From contig JANQKR010000013.1 of the NCBI GenBank assembly GCA_028281025.1, forward strand, positions 558,001 through 622,000: 64,000 nt of DNA. Direction: 5' to 3'. The position numbers and the translations under genes were made by a program. Of the stretch, positions 33,386 through 41,780 are shown one piece after another; the first letter of the stretch is position 1; every line of letters starts with the position of its first letter. The notes under the pieces were generated by a model. The model saw nothing but the letters and a program-made list of their open reading frames with translations, made no database searches and was not told where the DNA came from. The DNA is from Croceivirga sp. (GTDB lineage Bacteria; Bacteroidota; Bacteroidia; Flavobacteriales; Flavobacteriaceae).

Positions 33386-34477
33386 ATGACACAAAAGATT
33401 TCAATATACGGTTCCAAAAGATGGCTGTTCCCACTGATGGCAAGTCTTTTTATAATGGCTTGTGGAGACGTAAAGGAACGGGATGCTCATCAGAAGGATA
33501 GGATATCGGTCACTGTAGCTACGGTAGGTATGGGAATGGAGGAGTACCTAACCGTGGGTAGTGGGCAGGTCACTGCAGTGAACAGTACCACTTTGAGCAC
33601 CCGTATGATGGGGCATGTGGAGCGTACTCCCGTAAAAGTTGGGGAAGCGGTGGACAAGGGCGATTTGTTGGTGGTAATCAACAATAGGGACCTCAGGGCC
33701 AGAAAAGCCCAGGCGACTGCGAGTGTTATGGAGGCCCAAGCTTCCTTTACCAATGCCAAAAAGGATCATGAACGCTATGTAAACCTTTTTGAAAAGAACA
33801 GTGCCTCGCAAAAAGAACTTGAGGATATGAGCACCCGCTATGAAAGGGCCAAGGCGAGATTGGCAGCAACACAGGAACTGGGCAAAGAGGTTGAGGCCCA
33901 ATTTGCCTATGCAAACGTTCGGGCGCCATTTAAAGGTGTAGTGACCAACACTTTTGTAGATGTGGGGACAATGGCCAATCCTGGTGCCCCTTTGATCTCG
34001 ATGGAAGCACCAGGGGCGTATGAAGTGACGGCCAGAATTCCTGAAAATAAGATCAGCGGTATTGCAGTGGGTATGAAAGCCAAGGTCACCATTAAGGTTT
34101 TGGACACCGTACTCATTGGGGAATTGACTGAACTCAGTACTTCAGCAACCAGGACCGGCGGGCAATATTTGGCTACCGTTGAGCTTCCGGACACCCCTTC
34201 TTCGGTGCGGTCCGGGATGTACGCCGCCGTGGCCTTTCCTGCAACAGGTGTCACCCCAAAAACGGTTGTCGTGCCCAAAGAAGCACTGGTGGAACAAGGA
34301 CAGCTCACGGGAATATATACCATAGGGCAGAACAATACAGCCATTCTACGTTGGCTGCGTTTGGGGGAAACTTTGGACAATGGCGTGGAGGTATTGTCCG
34401 GATTGTCAGAAGGGGAAACTTATATCACGGCCTCCCAGGGAAAATTGTTCAATGGCGCAAAGGTCAGTACGCAATAA
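33386..34477 (+). CDS. RND periplasmic adaptor (membrane fusion) lipoprotein
   Basis: A 363-residue HlyD/AcrA-like adaptor with lipobox FIMAC near residue 26. A lipoyl half (GHVERTPVKVGEAVDKGDLLVVI), a coiled-coil hairpin (~105-155), the second lipoyl half (ANVRAPFKGVVTN) and beta-barrel domains follow in the standard order. It starts 1 bp after the TolC stop. It bridges the RND pump and TolC channel. Confidence 0.92.
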   Translation: MTQKISIYGSKRWLFPLMASLFIMACGDVKERDAHQKDRISVTVATVGMGMEEYLTVGSGQVTAVNSTTLSTRMMGHVERTPVKVGEAVDKGDLLVVINNRDLRARKAQATASVMEAQASFTNAKKDHERYVNLFEKNSASQKELEDMSTRYERAKARLAATQELGKEVEAQFAYANVRAPFKGVVTNTFVDVGTMANPGAPLISMEAPGAYEVTARIPENKISGIAVGMKAKVTIKVLDTVLIGELTELSTSATRTGGQYLATVELPDTPSSVRSGMYAAVAFPATGVTPKTVVVPKEALVEQGQLTGIYTIGQNNTAILRWLRLGETLDNGVEVLSGLSEGETYITASQGKLFNGAKVSTQ

Positions 34478-34487
34478 AGACGAATAA

Positions 34488-37400
34488 ATGAAAGAAGGTC
34501 TAGCAGGAAAGATTGCCAAAGGATTTATGACATCGAGACTTACGGTGCTCTTGATGGTCGTATTCATGGTCATCGGGATTTACAGTTCATTTTTGATTCC
34601 AAGGGAGGAGGAACCTCAGATTGATGTCCCCATGGCAGATATTTTTGTGGGCTATCCCGGGGCAAATCCAACTGAAGTGGAGTCACGTATCACCAAGCCG
34701 CTTGAGAAAATCATTTCGAATATCAAGGGAGTTGAATACGTGTATTCCACTTCCATGAAAGAAGCGGGCATGGTTATCGTACAGTTCTATGTTGGGGAGG
34801 ATATTGAGCGGTCGTTGGTGAGACTGTACGATGAGATCAACAAGCATATGGACCAAATGCCCCAGGGAGTCACCATGCCTTTGGTCAAGACCAGGGCCAT
34901 TGATGATGTCCCCATGCTTTCATTGACCTTGTGGAGCGAAACCTATGATGACTATCAATTGGGTCAAATTTCAAATGAGCTGCTCAACGAAATTGAAAAG
35001 GTGAACGATGTAGCCATTACCAAAAAGATAGGGGGTAGAGATCGGCAGCTGCGTGTAGTTTTGGATAAAGAAAGAATGGCCGGGAGCGGACTTGACTTTT
35101 TAAGAATTGCCGAAGTCATAAAAGCGAACAATGTACAAATGGGAGCAGGGGATTTTTATGCCAATGATACGGAGTTTCATGTAACAAGCGGAACGTTTTT
35201 GTCCTCAAAGGAAGATGTTGAAAACCTCGTTGTGGGTACATTGGAAAGCCAGCCCATATATCTCAAACAGGTGGCAGAGGTCATTGATGGGCCGCAGTTG
35301 GCCAACACCTATGTTTCCTTTGGATACGGTGGTGCCAGTGGGAAGACCAGCGCGTTTCCTTCCGAATACCCCGCCGTTACCTTGTCCATTGCAAAGCGAA
35401 AGGGAGCGGACGCCATGAAAATTGCCGATAGGGTACTGCAGAAGGTGGAACACCTTAAAAGAACCCTATTGCCCAATGAAGTTCATGTGGCAGTCACTCG
35501 AAATTATGGGGAAACGGCTTCACAAAAAGTATCTGAACTATTGCTGCACCTAATTGGTGCCATCATTGCCGTAACCTTTGTGGTTATGTTGGCCATGGGC
35601 TGGCGCGGGGGTCTGGTGGTATTTTTGTCCGTACCCATCACCTTTGCCCTCACACTGCTCAGCTACTATATGTTGGAGTATACGTTGAACCGCATCACCC
35701 TTTTTGCATTGGTCTTTGTAACCGGTATTGTGGTGGATGATTCCATCATCATAGCCGAGAACATGCACCGTCATTTTAAAATGAAGCGATTGCCGTTCAA
35801 AGATGCCGCCCTTTTTGCCATAAATGAGGTGGGCAACCCAACTATTTTGGCCACGTTTACGGTCATTGCTTCGGTATTGCCAATGGCTTTTGTTTCGGGC
35901 TTAATGGGGCCGTATATGTCGCCAATGCCCATTGGGGCCTCAATTGCCATGCTGTTGTCCCTTTTTGTGGCCTTGACCATCACGCCTTATCTCGGTTATC
36001 TGTTTTTACGGGAAAAAGACAGGAAGAAAAGTGAAAAGACGACGGTAGAAATTCAGGATTCCGTTATCTTCAAAACCTACGCGCGGTTCCAACGCCCATT
36101 AATCGAAAACCGAAAAAAAAGATGGTTGTTCATCGGGGTTACCGTTATATTGCTTTTGGGTTCGGTAGGGTTGTTCTTCACCAAATCCGTAGCGGTAAAA
36201 ATGCTTCCATTCGATAACAAGAACGAATTTCAGGTCATTATTGATATGCCGGAAGGGACAACACTGGAGCGGACGGCGGTGGTGACCAAGGAAATTGCTT
36301 CCTATTTGGCCTCAAGGCCCGAGGTGGTGGATTATCAGGCCTATGTGGGGACTTCCGCGCCCATTACCTTTAATGGTTTGGTACGGCATTACGATTTGCG
36401 CGGAGGGAGCAATATGGCCGATATTCAGGTAAACCTTGTGGATAAACACGATCGAAATGTACAAAGCCATGATATCGCCAAAATGTTACGGCACCGGATA
36501 CAGGAAATTGGGGCTTCCTATAAGGCCAATGTAAAAGTGGTCGAGGTGCCGCCGGGACCCCCTGTGCTCTCTACCATAGTGGCCGAAATCTACGGTCCCG
36601 ATTATGAAAAGCAGATCGCTTTGGCCGATGGGGTGAAGACCATTCTTGAAAATACCGCTGATGTGGTGGATGTGGACTGGATGGTCGAAGCGGACCAAAA
36701 GCAATATGATTTTGTGGTAGATAAAGAGAAGGCGTTACGCTATGGGGTCAACACGGCCCAAATTGTACATACCTTGAATATGGCCATGGCCGAACGTCCC
36801 GTAACCTATCTGTACCAAACAAATGCCTTTGATCATATTGGAATTGTATTGACGTTGAGTGAGAACGACCGCTCGGGATTGGATAATCTAAAACAAATAC
36901 GTGTGGTCTCCAAAGATGGACAAACGCTTCCCATTGGGGATTTGGTCACTATTACAGAAACCACCAAGGACAAAAGCATCTATCGCAAGAACCAAAAAAG
37001 AGTGGTCTATGTCACCTCCGATATGGCAGGGGATTTGGAAAGCCCCGTTTATGCCATTTTAGGGATGACCGATAAACTAAGGGATTTGGAACTCCCCAAA
37101 GGATATGGGATAAACGAATTGTATATGTCCCAACCCGAGCATGAAGATGATTTTACCATAAAATGGGATGGGGAATGGCAGATTACGCTTGAGGTGTTCC
37201 GTGATTTGGGAATTGCCTTTTTAGGGGTAATCGTCATCATCTATATGTTGATTGTGGGGTGGTTCCAAAATTTTAGGGCACCATTGGTTATGATGGTGGC
37301 GATACCCCTATCGTTAATAGGGATAGTCCTGGGCCATTGGATTCTGGGCGCTTTTTTCACGGCAACCTCATTTATTGGTATGATAGCCTTGGCGGGAATC

Positions 37401-37682
37401 ATGGTAAGGAATTCGGTCTTACTTATTGATTTTGTCAATCTGCGAACACAGGAAGGGGTTCCTTTAAAACAAGCGGTAATTGAAGCTGGAGCAGTCAGGA
37501 CAACGCCCATTCTACTAACGGCCGGAACGGTGGTCATCGGGGCCTTTGTGATTTTGTTCGACCCCATATTTCAGGGCTTGGCGATTTCTTTGATGGGGGG
37601 TACCATTGCCTCTACCGTGTTGACCTTGTTGGTGGTGCCCCTGGTCTACTATATGATGGAACGTAAAAATGAAACAAAATGA
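34488..37682 (+). CDS. RND-family efflux transporter (inner-membrane pump)
   Basis: A 1064-residue 12-helix RND pump with two large periplasmic loops. The family N-terminus (MTSRLTVLLMVVFMVIGIYS), the EPQIDVPMADIFVGYPGA segment, and the fourth-helix proton-relay aspartates in FVTGIVVDDSIIIAENMHRH are present, as is a second-half AGIMVRNSVLLIDFVN. It groups with putative metal or hydrophobic-compound pumps by length, but substrate motifs are unclear. In this operon, with thiosulfate transporters and under sulfur control, a sulfur-compound or metal substrate is plausible, but unproven. Confidence 0.93.
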   Translation: MKEGLAGKIAKGFMTSRLTVLLMVVFMVIGIYSSFLIPREEEPQIDVPMADIFVGYPGANPTEVESRITKPLEKIISNIKGVEYVYSTSMKEAGMVIVQFYVGEDIERSLVRLYDEINKHMDQMPQGVTMPLVKTRAIDDVPMLSLTLWSETYDDYQLGQISNELLNEIEKVNDVAITKKIGGRDRQLRVVLDKERMAGSGLDFLRIAEVIKANNVQMGAGDFYANDTEFHVTSGTFLSSKEDVENLVVGTLESQPIYLKQVAEVIDGPQLANTYVSFGYGGASGKTSAFPSEYPAVTLSIAKRKGADAMKIADRVLQKVEHLKRTLLPNEVHVAVTRNYGETASQKVSELLLHLIGAIIAVTFVVMLAMGWRGGLVVFLSVPITFALTLLSYYMLEYTLNRITLFALVFVTGIVVDDSIIIAENMHRHFKMKRLPFKDAALFAINEVGNPTILATFTVIASVLPMAFVSGLMGPYMSPMPIGASIAMLLSLFVALTITPYLGYLFLREKDRKKSEKTTVEIQDSVIFKTYARFQRPLIENRKKRWLFIGVTVILLLGSVGLFFTKSVAVKMLPFDNKNEFQVIIDMPEGTTLERTAVVTKEIASYLASRPEVVDYQAYVGTSAPITFNGLVRHYDLRGGSNMADIQVNLVDKHDRNVQSHDIAKMLRHRIQEIGASYKANVKVVEVPPGPPVLSTIVAEIYGPDYEKQIALADGVKTILENTADVVDVDWMVEADQKQYDFVVDKEKALRYGVNTAQIVHTLNMAMAERPVTYLYQTNAFDHIGIVLTLSENDRSGLDNLKQIRVVSKDGQTLPIGDLVTITETTKDKSIYRKNQKRVVYVTSDMAGDLESPVYAILGMTDKLRDLELPKGYGINELYMSQPEHEDDFTIKWDGEWQITLEVFRDLGIAFLGVIVIIYMLIVGWFQNFRAPLVMMVAIPLSLIGIVLGHWILGAFFTATSFIGMIALAGIMVRNSVLLIDFVNLRTQEGVPLKQAVIEAGAVRTTPILLTAGTVVIGAFVILFDPIFQGLAISLMGGTIASTVLTLLVVPLVYYMMERKNETK

Positions 37683-37864
37683 AAAATAGGATTGTAAGGG
37701 CCGTAGCGGGGAGCTTTGTACTCATCAGCTTGCTATTGGCGGTGTATGTGAATATAAATTGGTTATGGTTTACTGCCTTTGTGGGTGCCAATTTATTGCA
37801 GTCGTCCATTACCAAATGGTGCTTAATGGAAGATATTTTAAGGAAATTGGGCGTAAAGGACTAG
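37679..37864 (+). CDS. DUF2892 membrane protein, second copy
   Basis: A 61-residue DUF2892 protein: MKNRIVRAVAGSFVLISLLLA, second helix WLWFTAFVGANLLQSSITKWC, and a conserved cysteine in KWCLMEDILRKLG. Its start overlaps the RND stop by four bases (ATGA), showing coupling. The SITKWCxMExILRKLGxK ending is the commoner flavobacterial form; the copy at 31377 is the variant. Confidence 0.88.
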   Translation: MKNRIVRAVAGSFVLISLLLAVYVNINWLWFTAFVGANLLQSSITKWCLMEDILRKLGVKD

Positions 37865-37958
37865 TTTTTGTCCCATTTGTCAGGTATGGGGCCAATGGCC
37901 GGGGTCAAGGGATATGTTTCTTAGGGTTATTTGTGCATTTTTGTAAAAAATACGAGTA

Positions 37959-38516
37959 ATGGAAGCAATATACAACCCTTGGCCCTGGTATGTTTCTGGG
38001 CCTTTGATTGCATTGACCATGGCAATTTTGATTTTATTGGGCAAACGGTTTGGTATGTCTTCAAACCTGGAGACCTTTTGCTCGATGGGAGGCGCCGGGA
38101 AATTTGTGGATTATTTTAAGGTGGACACAAAACCCCGAAGGTGGAATCTGATGGTAGTCCTTGGGACGGTCATTGGAGGTTTCATTGGCGCCAATGTGCT
38201 ATCCCCGCAAGATCAAGTGGCCATAAACAAGAAAAGCGTCGAGACTTTGAAAACATTTGGTTTTGATAGTGCCGGGGAAGCCTATTTACCTACGGAGTTG
38301 TTCTCGGCCCAATCCCTATCGGACCCCAAAATATGGGCGATTTTACTTGTTGGGGGCTTTCTGGTAGGTTTTGGCGCCCGATACGCGGGTGGCTGCACAT
38401 CCGGTCACGCCATTTCTGGATTAAGCAATCTACAGATTCCTTCGTTGATTGCCGTCATTGGTTTTTTTGTAGGTGGACTGGTCATGGTCCATATGGTGTT
38501 CCCTTTAATTTTTTAG
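37959..38516 (+). CDS. YeeE/YedE thiosulfate-transporter protein, first half
   Basis: A 185-residue membrane protein of the YeeE/YedE (TsuA-like, DUF395) family. The hallmark cysteine motif is in GARYAGGCTSGHAISG, within about five hydrophobic helices. In single-chain TsuA, conserved cysteines line the thiosulfate path; here the transporter is split into two genes 4 bp apart. It probably imports thiosulfate or related sulfur. It closes the Crp/Fnr-controlled operon with its partner. Confidence 0.88.
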   Translation: MEAIYNPWPWYVSGPLIALTMAILILLGKRFGMSSNLETFCSMGGAGKFVDYFKVDTKPRRWNLMVVLGTVIGGFIGANVLSPQDQVAINKKSVETLKTFGFDSAGEAYLPTELFSAQSLSDPKIWAILLVGGFLVGFGARYAGGCTSGHAISGLSNLQIPSLIAVIGFFVGGLVMVHMVFPLIF

Positions 38517-38520
38517 TGCT

Positions 38521-38934
38521 ATGCGAAGTATTAGCTATGTGTTGGTCGGCGTTTTTTTTGGAATAGTGCTGTTTAAATCGGAAGCTGCCTCCTGGTTTCG
38601 GATATATGAGATGTTTCAGTTTGATAGTTTTCATATGTATGGCATTATGGGTTCTGCCCTGATATTGGGTGCGTTGTTCACCCAATGGGTCAAAAAATCG
38701 GGAACAAAATCGTTTTTTGGCGAGAAAATCAGCATTGTGCCCAAGGAAAAAGGGTATGTCCGTTATGCCATTGGAGGTATTCTTTTTGGCTTGGGATGGG
38801 CATTGGCGGGAGCTTGTCCAGGACCCATGTACGTATTGGTGGGAGCGGGGTACTGGCCCATTCTTATTGTACTGGGAAGTGCTGTGTTTGGGGCCTTTTG
38901 CTATGGCCTGTTGCGGAGGAAATTACCGCATTGA
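38521..38934 (+). CDS. YeeE/YedE (DUF6691) thiosulfate-transporter protein, second half
   Basis: A 137-residue membrane protein complementary to the preceding one. It has four hydrophobic helices and the second cysteine motif, LAGACPGPMYVLVGAG, which matches the C-terminal half of TsuA-type transporters. The gene starts 4 bp after its partner. The two chains together presumably form one thiosulfate or sulfane-sulfur uptake channel. Confidence 0.88.
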   Translation: MRSISYVLVGVFFGIVLFKSEAASWFRIYEMFQFDSFHMYGIMGSALILGALFTQWVKKSGTKSFFGEKISIVPKEKGYVRYAIGGILFGLGWALAGACPGPMYVLVGAGYWPILIVLGSAVFGAFCYGLLRRKLPH

Positions 38935-38975
38935 CCAATTCTGTTGTAGTTTTATAGCAGTAAAAGGCGTACGTT

Positions 38976-39380
38976 ATTAAGAATTCCTACTCCATTTGTA
39001 TTATTGAGGACGATATGGTTTCCCAGTTTGCCTCACGTTATTGCTTGGAACAATTTGCCCGGGAGACCTTTGTTATTTCCACCTTTGATTCTGCAGAAGT
39101 GGCTTTGGACGCTTTTGGAAAAAACATAACGGAAGGAAGTCCATTGCCCAAACTTATCTTTCTGGATTTGGGTTTGGATGAAATGGATGGTTGGGGGTTT
39201 ATTGAGGCATTACAGAAGTTAGTGGGTGCCCGCACTATGCCGGAAATCTATATTCTATCTGCATTTGGCAAGGCCAAGGACCGTGAATTGGCCCAAAAAC
39301 ACCCTCATGTCTTGGGGTATATCGATAAACCTTTGACCCGTAATCGACTGGAAAAGATCTTTGAAGCGGGTCAAGTCTGA
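38976..39380 (+). CDS. response-regulator receiver protein with apparent ATT start
   Basis: A receiver-only CheY-like protein. The phosphorylatable aspartate is in LIFLDLGLDEMDGWGF and the conserved lysine in GYIDKPL. The first in-frame ATG (39015) would remove strand 1 and the acidic pair. In-frame upstream codons encode KNSYSICIIEDD, exactly the missing strand, and between them and the stop at 38961 there is no ATG, GTG or TTG; ATT at 38976 is the only good candidate. With it the protein is 134 residues. A partner kinase is not in sight. Confidence 0.65.
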   Translation: MKNSYSICIIEDDMVSQFASRYCLEQFARETFVISTFDSAEVALDAFGKNITEGSPLPKLIFLDLGLDEMDGWGFIEALQKLVGARTMPEIYILSAFGKAKDRELAQKHPHVLGYIDKPLTRNRLEKIFEAGQV

Positions 39381-39549
39381 TTTTTGCTAAAGCTGTAATG
39401 TTTAAGAGTTTAGGGCTTATTTGGCCTTATGAATGCACTTCTTTGAACACCATTGTTAAACTCCTCATAAAAACGGATGTTGGTGTCTGCTCCATTTTAA
39501 AAATCCAAAAATGTTTAAGATATTTACAATATCATTAAACAAAATTGAT

Positions 39550-39771
39550 ATGGATTTATTGATGAAAGCAGACGAATTTGAAAAGATGAAGATGAGTCAT
39601 ATGTCTACCAGCGATAGGGTAAAAGCATCAAGGCATGCCAAAGAATTGGTTTTGGCCATCAATGAAATTTATAAAAAGACCAAAGATTCCAAACTAATGG
39701 ATGCCATGAAGCGCATTACCGAGAAAAAGAAAAAGATAGACAAGCGGTTAAAGGGAAGGCTTACCGTCTAA
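39550..39771 (+). CDS. small basic, helical hypothetical protein
   Basis: A 73-residue lysine-rich protein starting MDLLMKADEFEKMKMSHMSTSDRV, with an amphipathic helical region (ELVLAINEIYKKTKD, MKRITEKKKKIDKRL). An in-frame ATG at 39511 would add 13 residues. No known family is recognised; the charge suggests binding to nucleic acid or a partner protein. A structured RNA candidate begins 5 bp past its stop. Confidence 0.5.
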   Translation: MDLLMKADEFEKMKMSHMSTSDRVKASRHAKELVLAINEIYKKTKDSKLMDAMKRITEKKKKIDKRLKGRLTV

Positions 39772-39776
39772 ATGTT

Positions 39777-39886
39777 AGGGTGCCGCTAGGCCAATGGATT
39801 TTGGGAACTAAATTGCTATGAATAACGTTTTCGGTTATACATTGTGTTTCTATTGGTTGAACTACACATGCGGCACCCTTTTTTAT
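39777..39886 (+). ncRNA. candidate structured RNA or long-loop terminator
   Basis: A perfect 10-bp closing helix, AGGGTGCCGC (39777-39786) with GCGGCACCCT (39870-39879), encloses ~83 nt and is followed at once by a T7 run. Inside, CCAAT/ATTGG and ATAAC/GTTAT can pair as nested stems. That is more structure than a terminator needs. No protein frame spans it. It may be a small RNA processed from, or started near, the end of the preceding gene. Confidence 0.35.
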
Positions 39887-39921
39887 TTCATTGCCCCTAA
39901 GATTATCGGGATGGGGTAGTA

Positions 39922-40323
39922 TCACTCCACCACTTTTTCCCAAACGAGTTCCGAGGAAAGTCGAAAACTGGAAACAAAGTCAAAAGAGCACTCGTTGGGC
40001 TTCAAAATGGACAAAAAATGGGAACCTCCCTTTCCTTTGTATAGATAGTAGGTCTTGCCCACTATAGGCTTAAAATTATAATCTGCGCCATAGACCAATC
40101 GATTGTATTCATAGCGCTCCTGCAGGGCGAGGTACTTATTCCGCAACTCCTCAAATTCGGCTGCAATGGAATCATTTACCGATTTAATGCCCCTGGTTTT
40201 CCAGGGGCCAAGATTTTCGATCTTAATTGCCGGGGCTCCAAGGTTTGTACCATATTCCTTTAAACGTGCGTCGTAAGAATTGGTTTCCGTGTTGAATACA
40301 ATGTTATCCGGTTTTTTGGCCAT
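39922..40323 (-). CDS. DUF2452 protein
   Basis: A 133-residue cytoplasmic protein of the DUF2452 family: PDNIVFNTETNSYDA, GAPAIKIENLGPWK, and GKTYYLYKGKGGSHFLSILKPNEC are the conserved stretches. Function is unknown. It follows the glutathione peroxidase gene by 25 bp on the same strand and is likely cotranscribed with it and folE. Confidence 0.8.
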   Translation of the reverse strand: MAKKPDNIVFNTETNSYDARLKEYGTNLGAPAIKIENLGPWKTRGIKSVNDSIAAEFEELRNKYLALQERYEYNRLVYGADYNFKPIVGKTYYLYKGKGGSHFLSILKPNECSFDFVSSFRLSSELVWEKVVE

Positions 40324-40348
40324 TTCAAAATACTTGGTGATGGATAAA

Positions 40349-40888
40349 CTAAATGAAGTTTTTGGTAATCCTTTTACTTAAGGGTGAGGTTGTCGAATAA
40401 TAATACGCAATAAGGTTGCCCGATGGACCGACCAAGTATTTCTGAAAATTCCACCGTACGGTACTGTTTGATTTTCCATTGAATTGCCTTTGGGTCAACC
40501 ATTGGTACAATTCGTGTTGATGGGCGCCTTTTACATTGGCCTTTTCGGTCAAAACAAAAGTAACCCCATAGTTGAGTTCACAGAAGGCCTTGATCTCAGA
40601 TGCTGCACCTGGTTCCTGGGATGCGAATTGATTGCACGGCACACCTATGACCACTAACCTATCCTTGTATTCACTGAATAGCTTTTCCAAATCTTTGTAC
40701 TGTGGGGTAAACCCACACTTACTGGCAACATTGACAATCAAAAGGAATTTGCCCTTGTATTTTGAAAAATCCAGATCACTGCCATCCAAGCGTTTCATTT
40801 GAATGGAATAAATTGATTTTTCAGGCCCATTGGCTTCACCTCGCCTATTTCTGAACGCTTTATTGCTGAAGGAATCCAGTAGTTTCAA
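40349..40888 (-). CDS. glutathione peroxidase family protein
   Basis: A 179-residue thiol peroxidase of the glutathione peroxidase family. The peroxidatic cysteine is in VNVASKCGFTPQY, with Gln in GVPCNQFASQEP and Trp/Asn in VRWNFQKYLV completing the catalytic tetrad. A second cysteine in the NQF loop suggests use of thioredoxin rather than glutathione. It is 6 bp downstream of folE, in the same operon. Confidence 0.92.
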   Translation of the reverse strand: MKLLDSFSNKAFRNRRGEANGPEKSIYSIQMKRLDGSDLDFSKYKGKFLLIVNVASKCGFTPQYKDLEKLFSEYKDRLVVIGVPCNQFASQEPGAASEIKAFCELNYGVTFVLTEKANVKGAHQHELYQWLTQRQFNGKSNSTVRWNFQKYLVGPSGNLIAYYYSTTSPLSKRITKNFI

Positions 40889-40894
40889 AACAAA

Positions 40895-41605
40895 TCAGTT
40901 ATTGATGTAATTGTAGAGTTCCTGGATCTTTTCAGGACGATTGAATTGACCCCCGTAAAAAGAGGTTACGGTAGCCGAAGTGTCGTCTTTTATACCTCTG
41001 GAAGAGACACATAAATGTTTGGCATCAATGATAACAGCAACATCCTCCGTGTTCAGGATGGTTTGAAGTTCAATGGCAATTTGATTGGTCAACCGTTCCT
41101 GCACTTGGGGCCTTTTGGCAAAATATTGTACAATGCGGTTCAGCTTTGAAAGGCCTATGACCTTTCCGGAAGAAATGTAGGCAACATGAGCTTTTCCAAT
41201 TATGGGAACAAAATGGTGTTCACAATTGGAATAAAATGTAATGTCCTTTTCGACCAGCATTTGATTGTAATGGTACTTGTTTTCAAAGAGGGCCACTTTT
41301 GGTTTGTTATCTGGATTTAGGCCGGAGAATATTTCATCGATAAACATCTTGGCAACCCGTTTTGGGGTACCCTTTAAGGAATCATCACTGAGATCAAGGC
41401 CCATTACGTCCATTATTTCCCCGAATAAGATCGCGATCATTTCCTTTTTCTTCGCGTCCGATAGGTCAAACGCCCCTTTTTTCAAAGGGGTTTCAATGCC
41501 CGTATATAAATGGTCGTCCCCAATTTCTTCATGCGTCAATTGTTCTAGTATGGTAGTGGAGTTCAAAACTTCATGAAGAACTGCTTCTTGGTTTTTCATT
41601 GTCAT
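40895..41605 (-). CDS. folE: GTP cyclohydrolase I
   Basis: A 236-residue FolE converting GTP to dihydroneopterin triphosphate for tetrahydrofolate. Zinc and catalytic motifs are present: FYSNCEHHFVPI, GLSKLNRIVQYFAKRPQVQERL, and KHLCVSSRGI. An ATG two codons further in (41599) is an alternative start. It heads a gene set with the peroxidase and DUF2452 genes. Confidence 0.95.
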   Translation of the reverse strand: MTMKNQEAVLHEVLNSTTILEQLTHEEIGDDHLYTGIETPLKKGAFDLSDAKKKEMIAILFGEIMDVMGLDLSDDSLKGTPKRVAKMFIDEIFSGLNPDNKPKVALFENKYHYNQMLVEKDITFYSNCEHHFVPIIGKAHVAYISSGKVIGLSKLNRIVQYFAKRPQVQERLTNQIAIELQTILNTEDVAVIIDAKHLCVSSRGIKDDTSATVTSFYGGQFNRPEKIQELYNYINN

Positions 41606-41780
41606 AAATTTATTTTGAAATTGTATTTGGGCTTGGACAAGCTTCGCCCCTGTGATTTTGGGTAAATCTATTCAATATGTTTAATAAATTCTGTTAAAGT
41701 TTAAACAAAATTGACAAATCAATTTTTGAGCGGGTCTGCAGGACGTATTTTAGCCCTATTACATTTGTTGAGCAAAGGGA

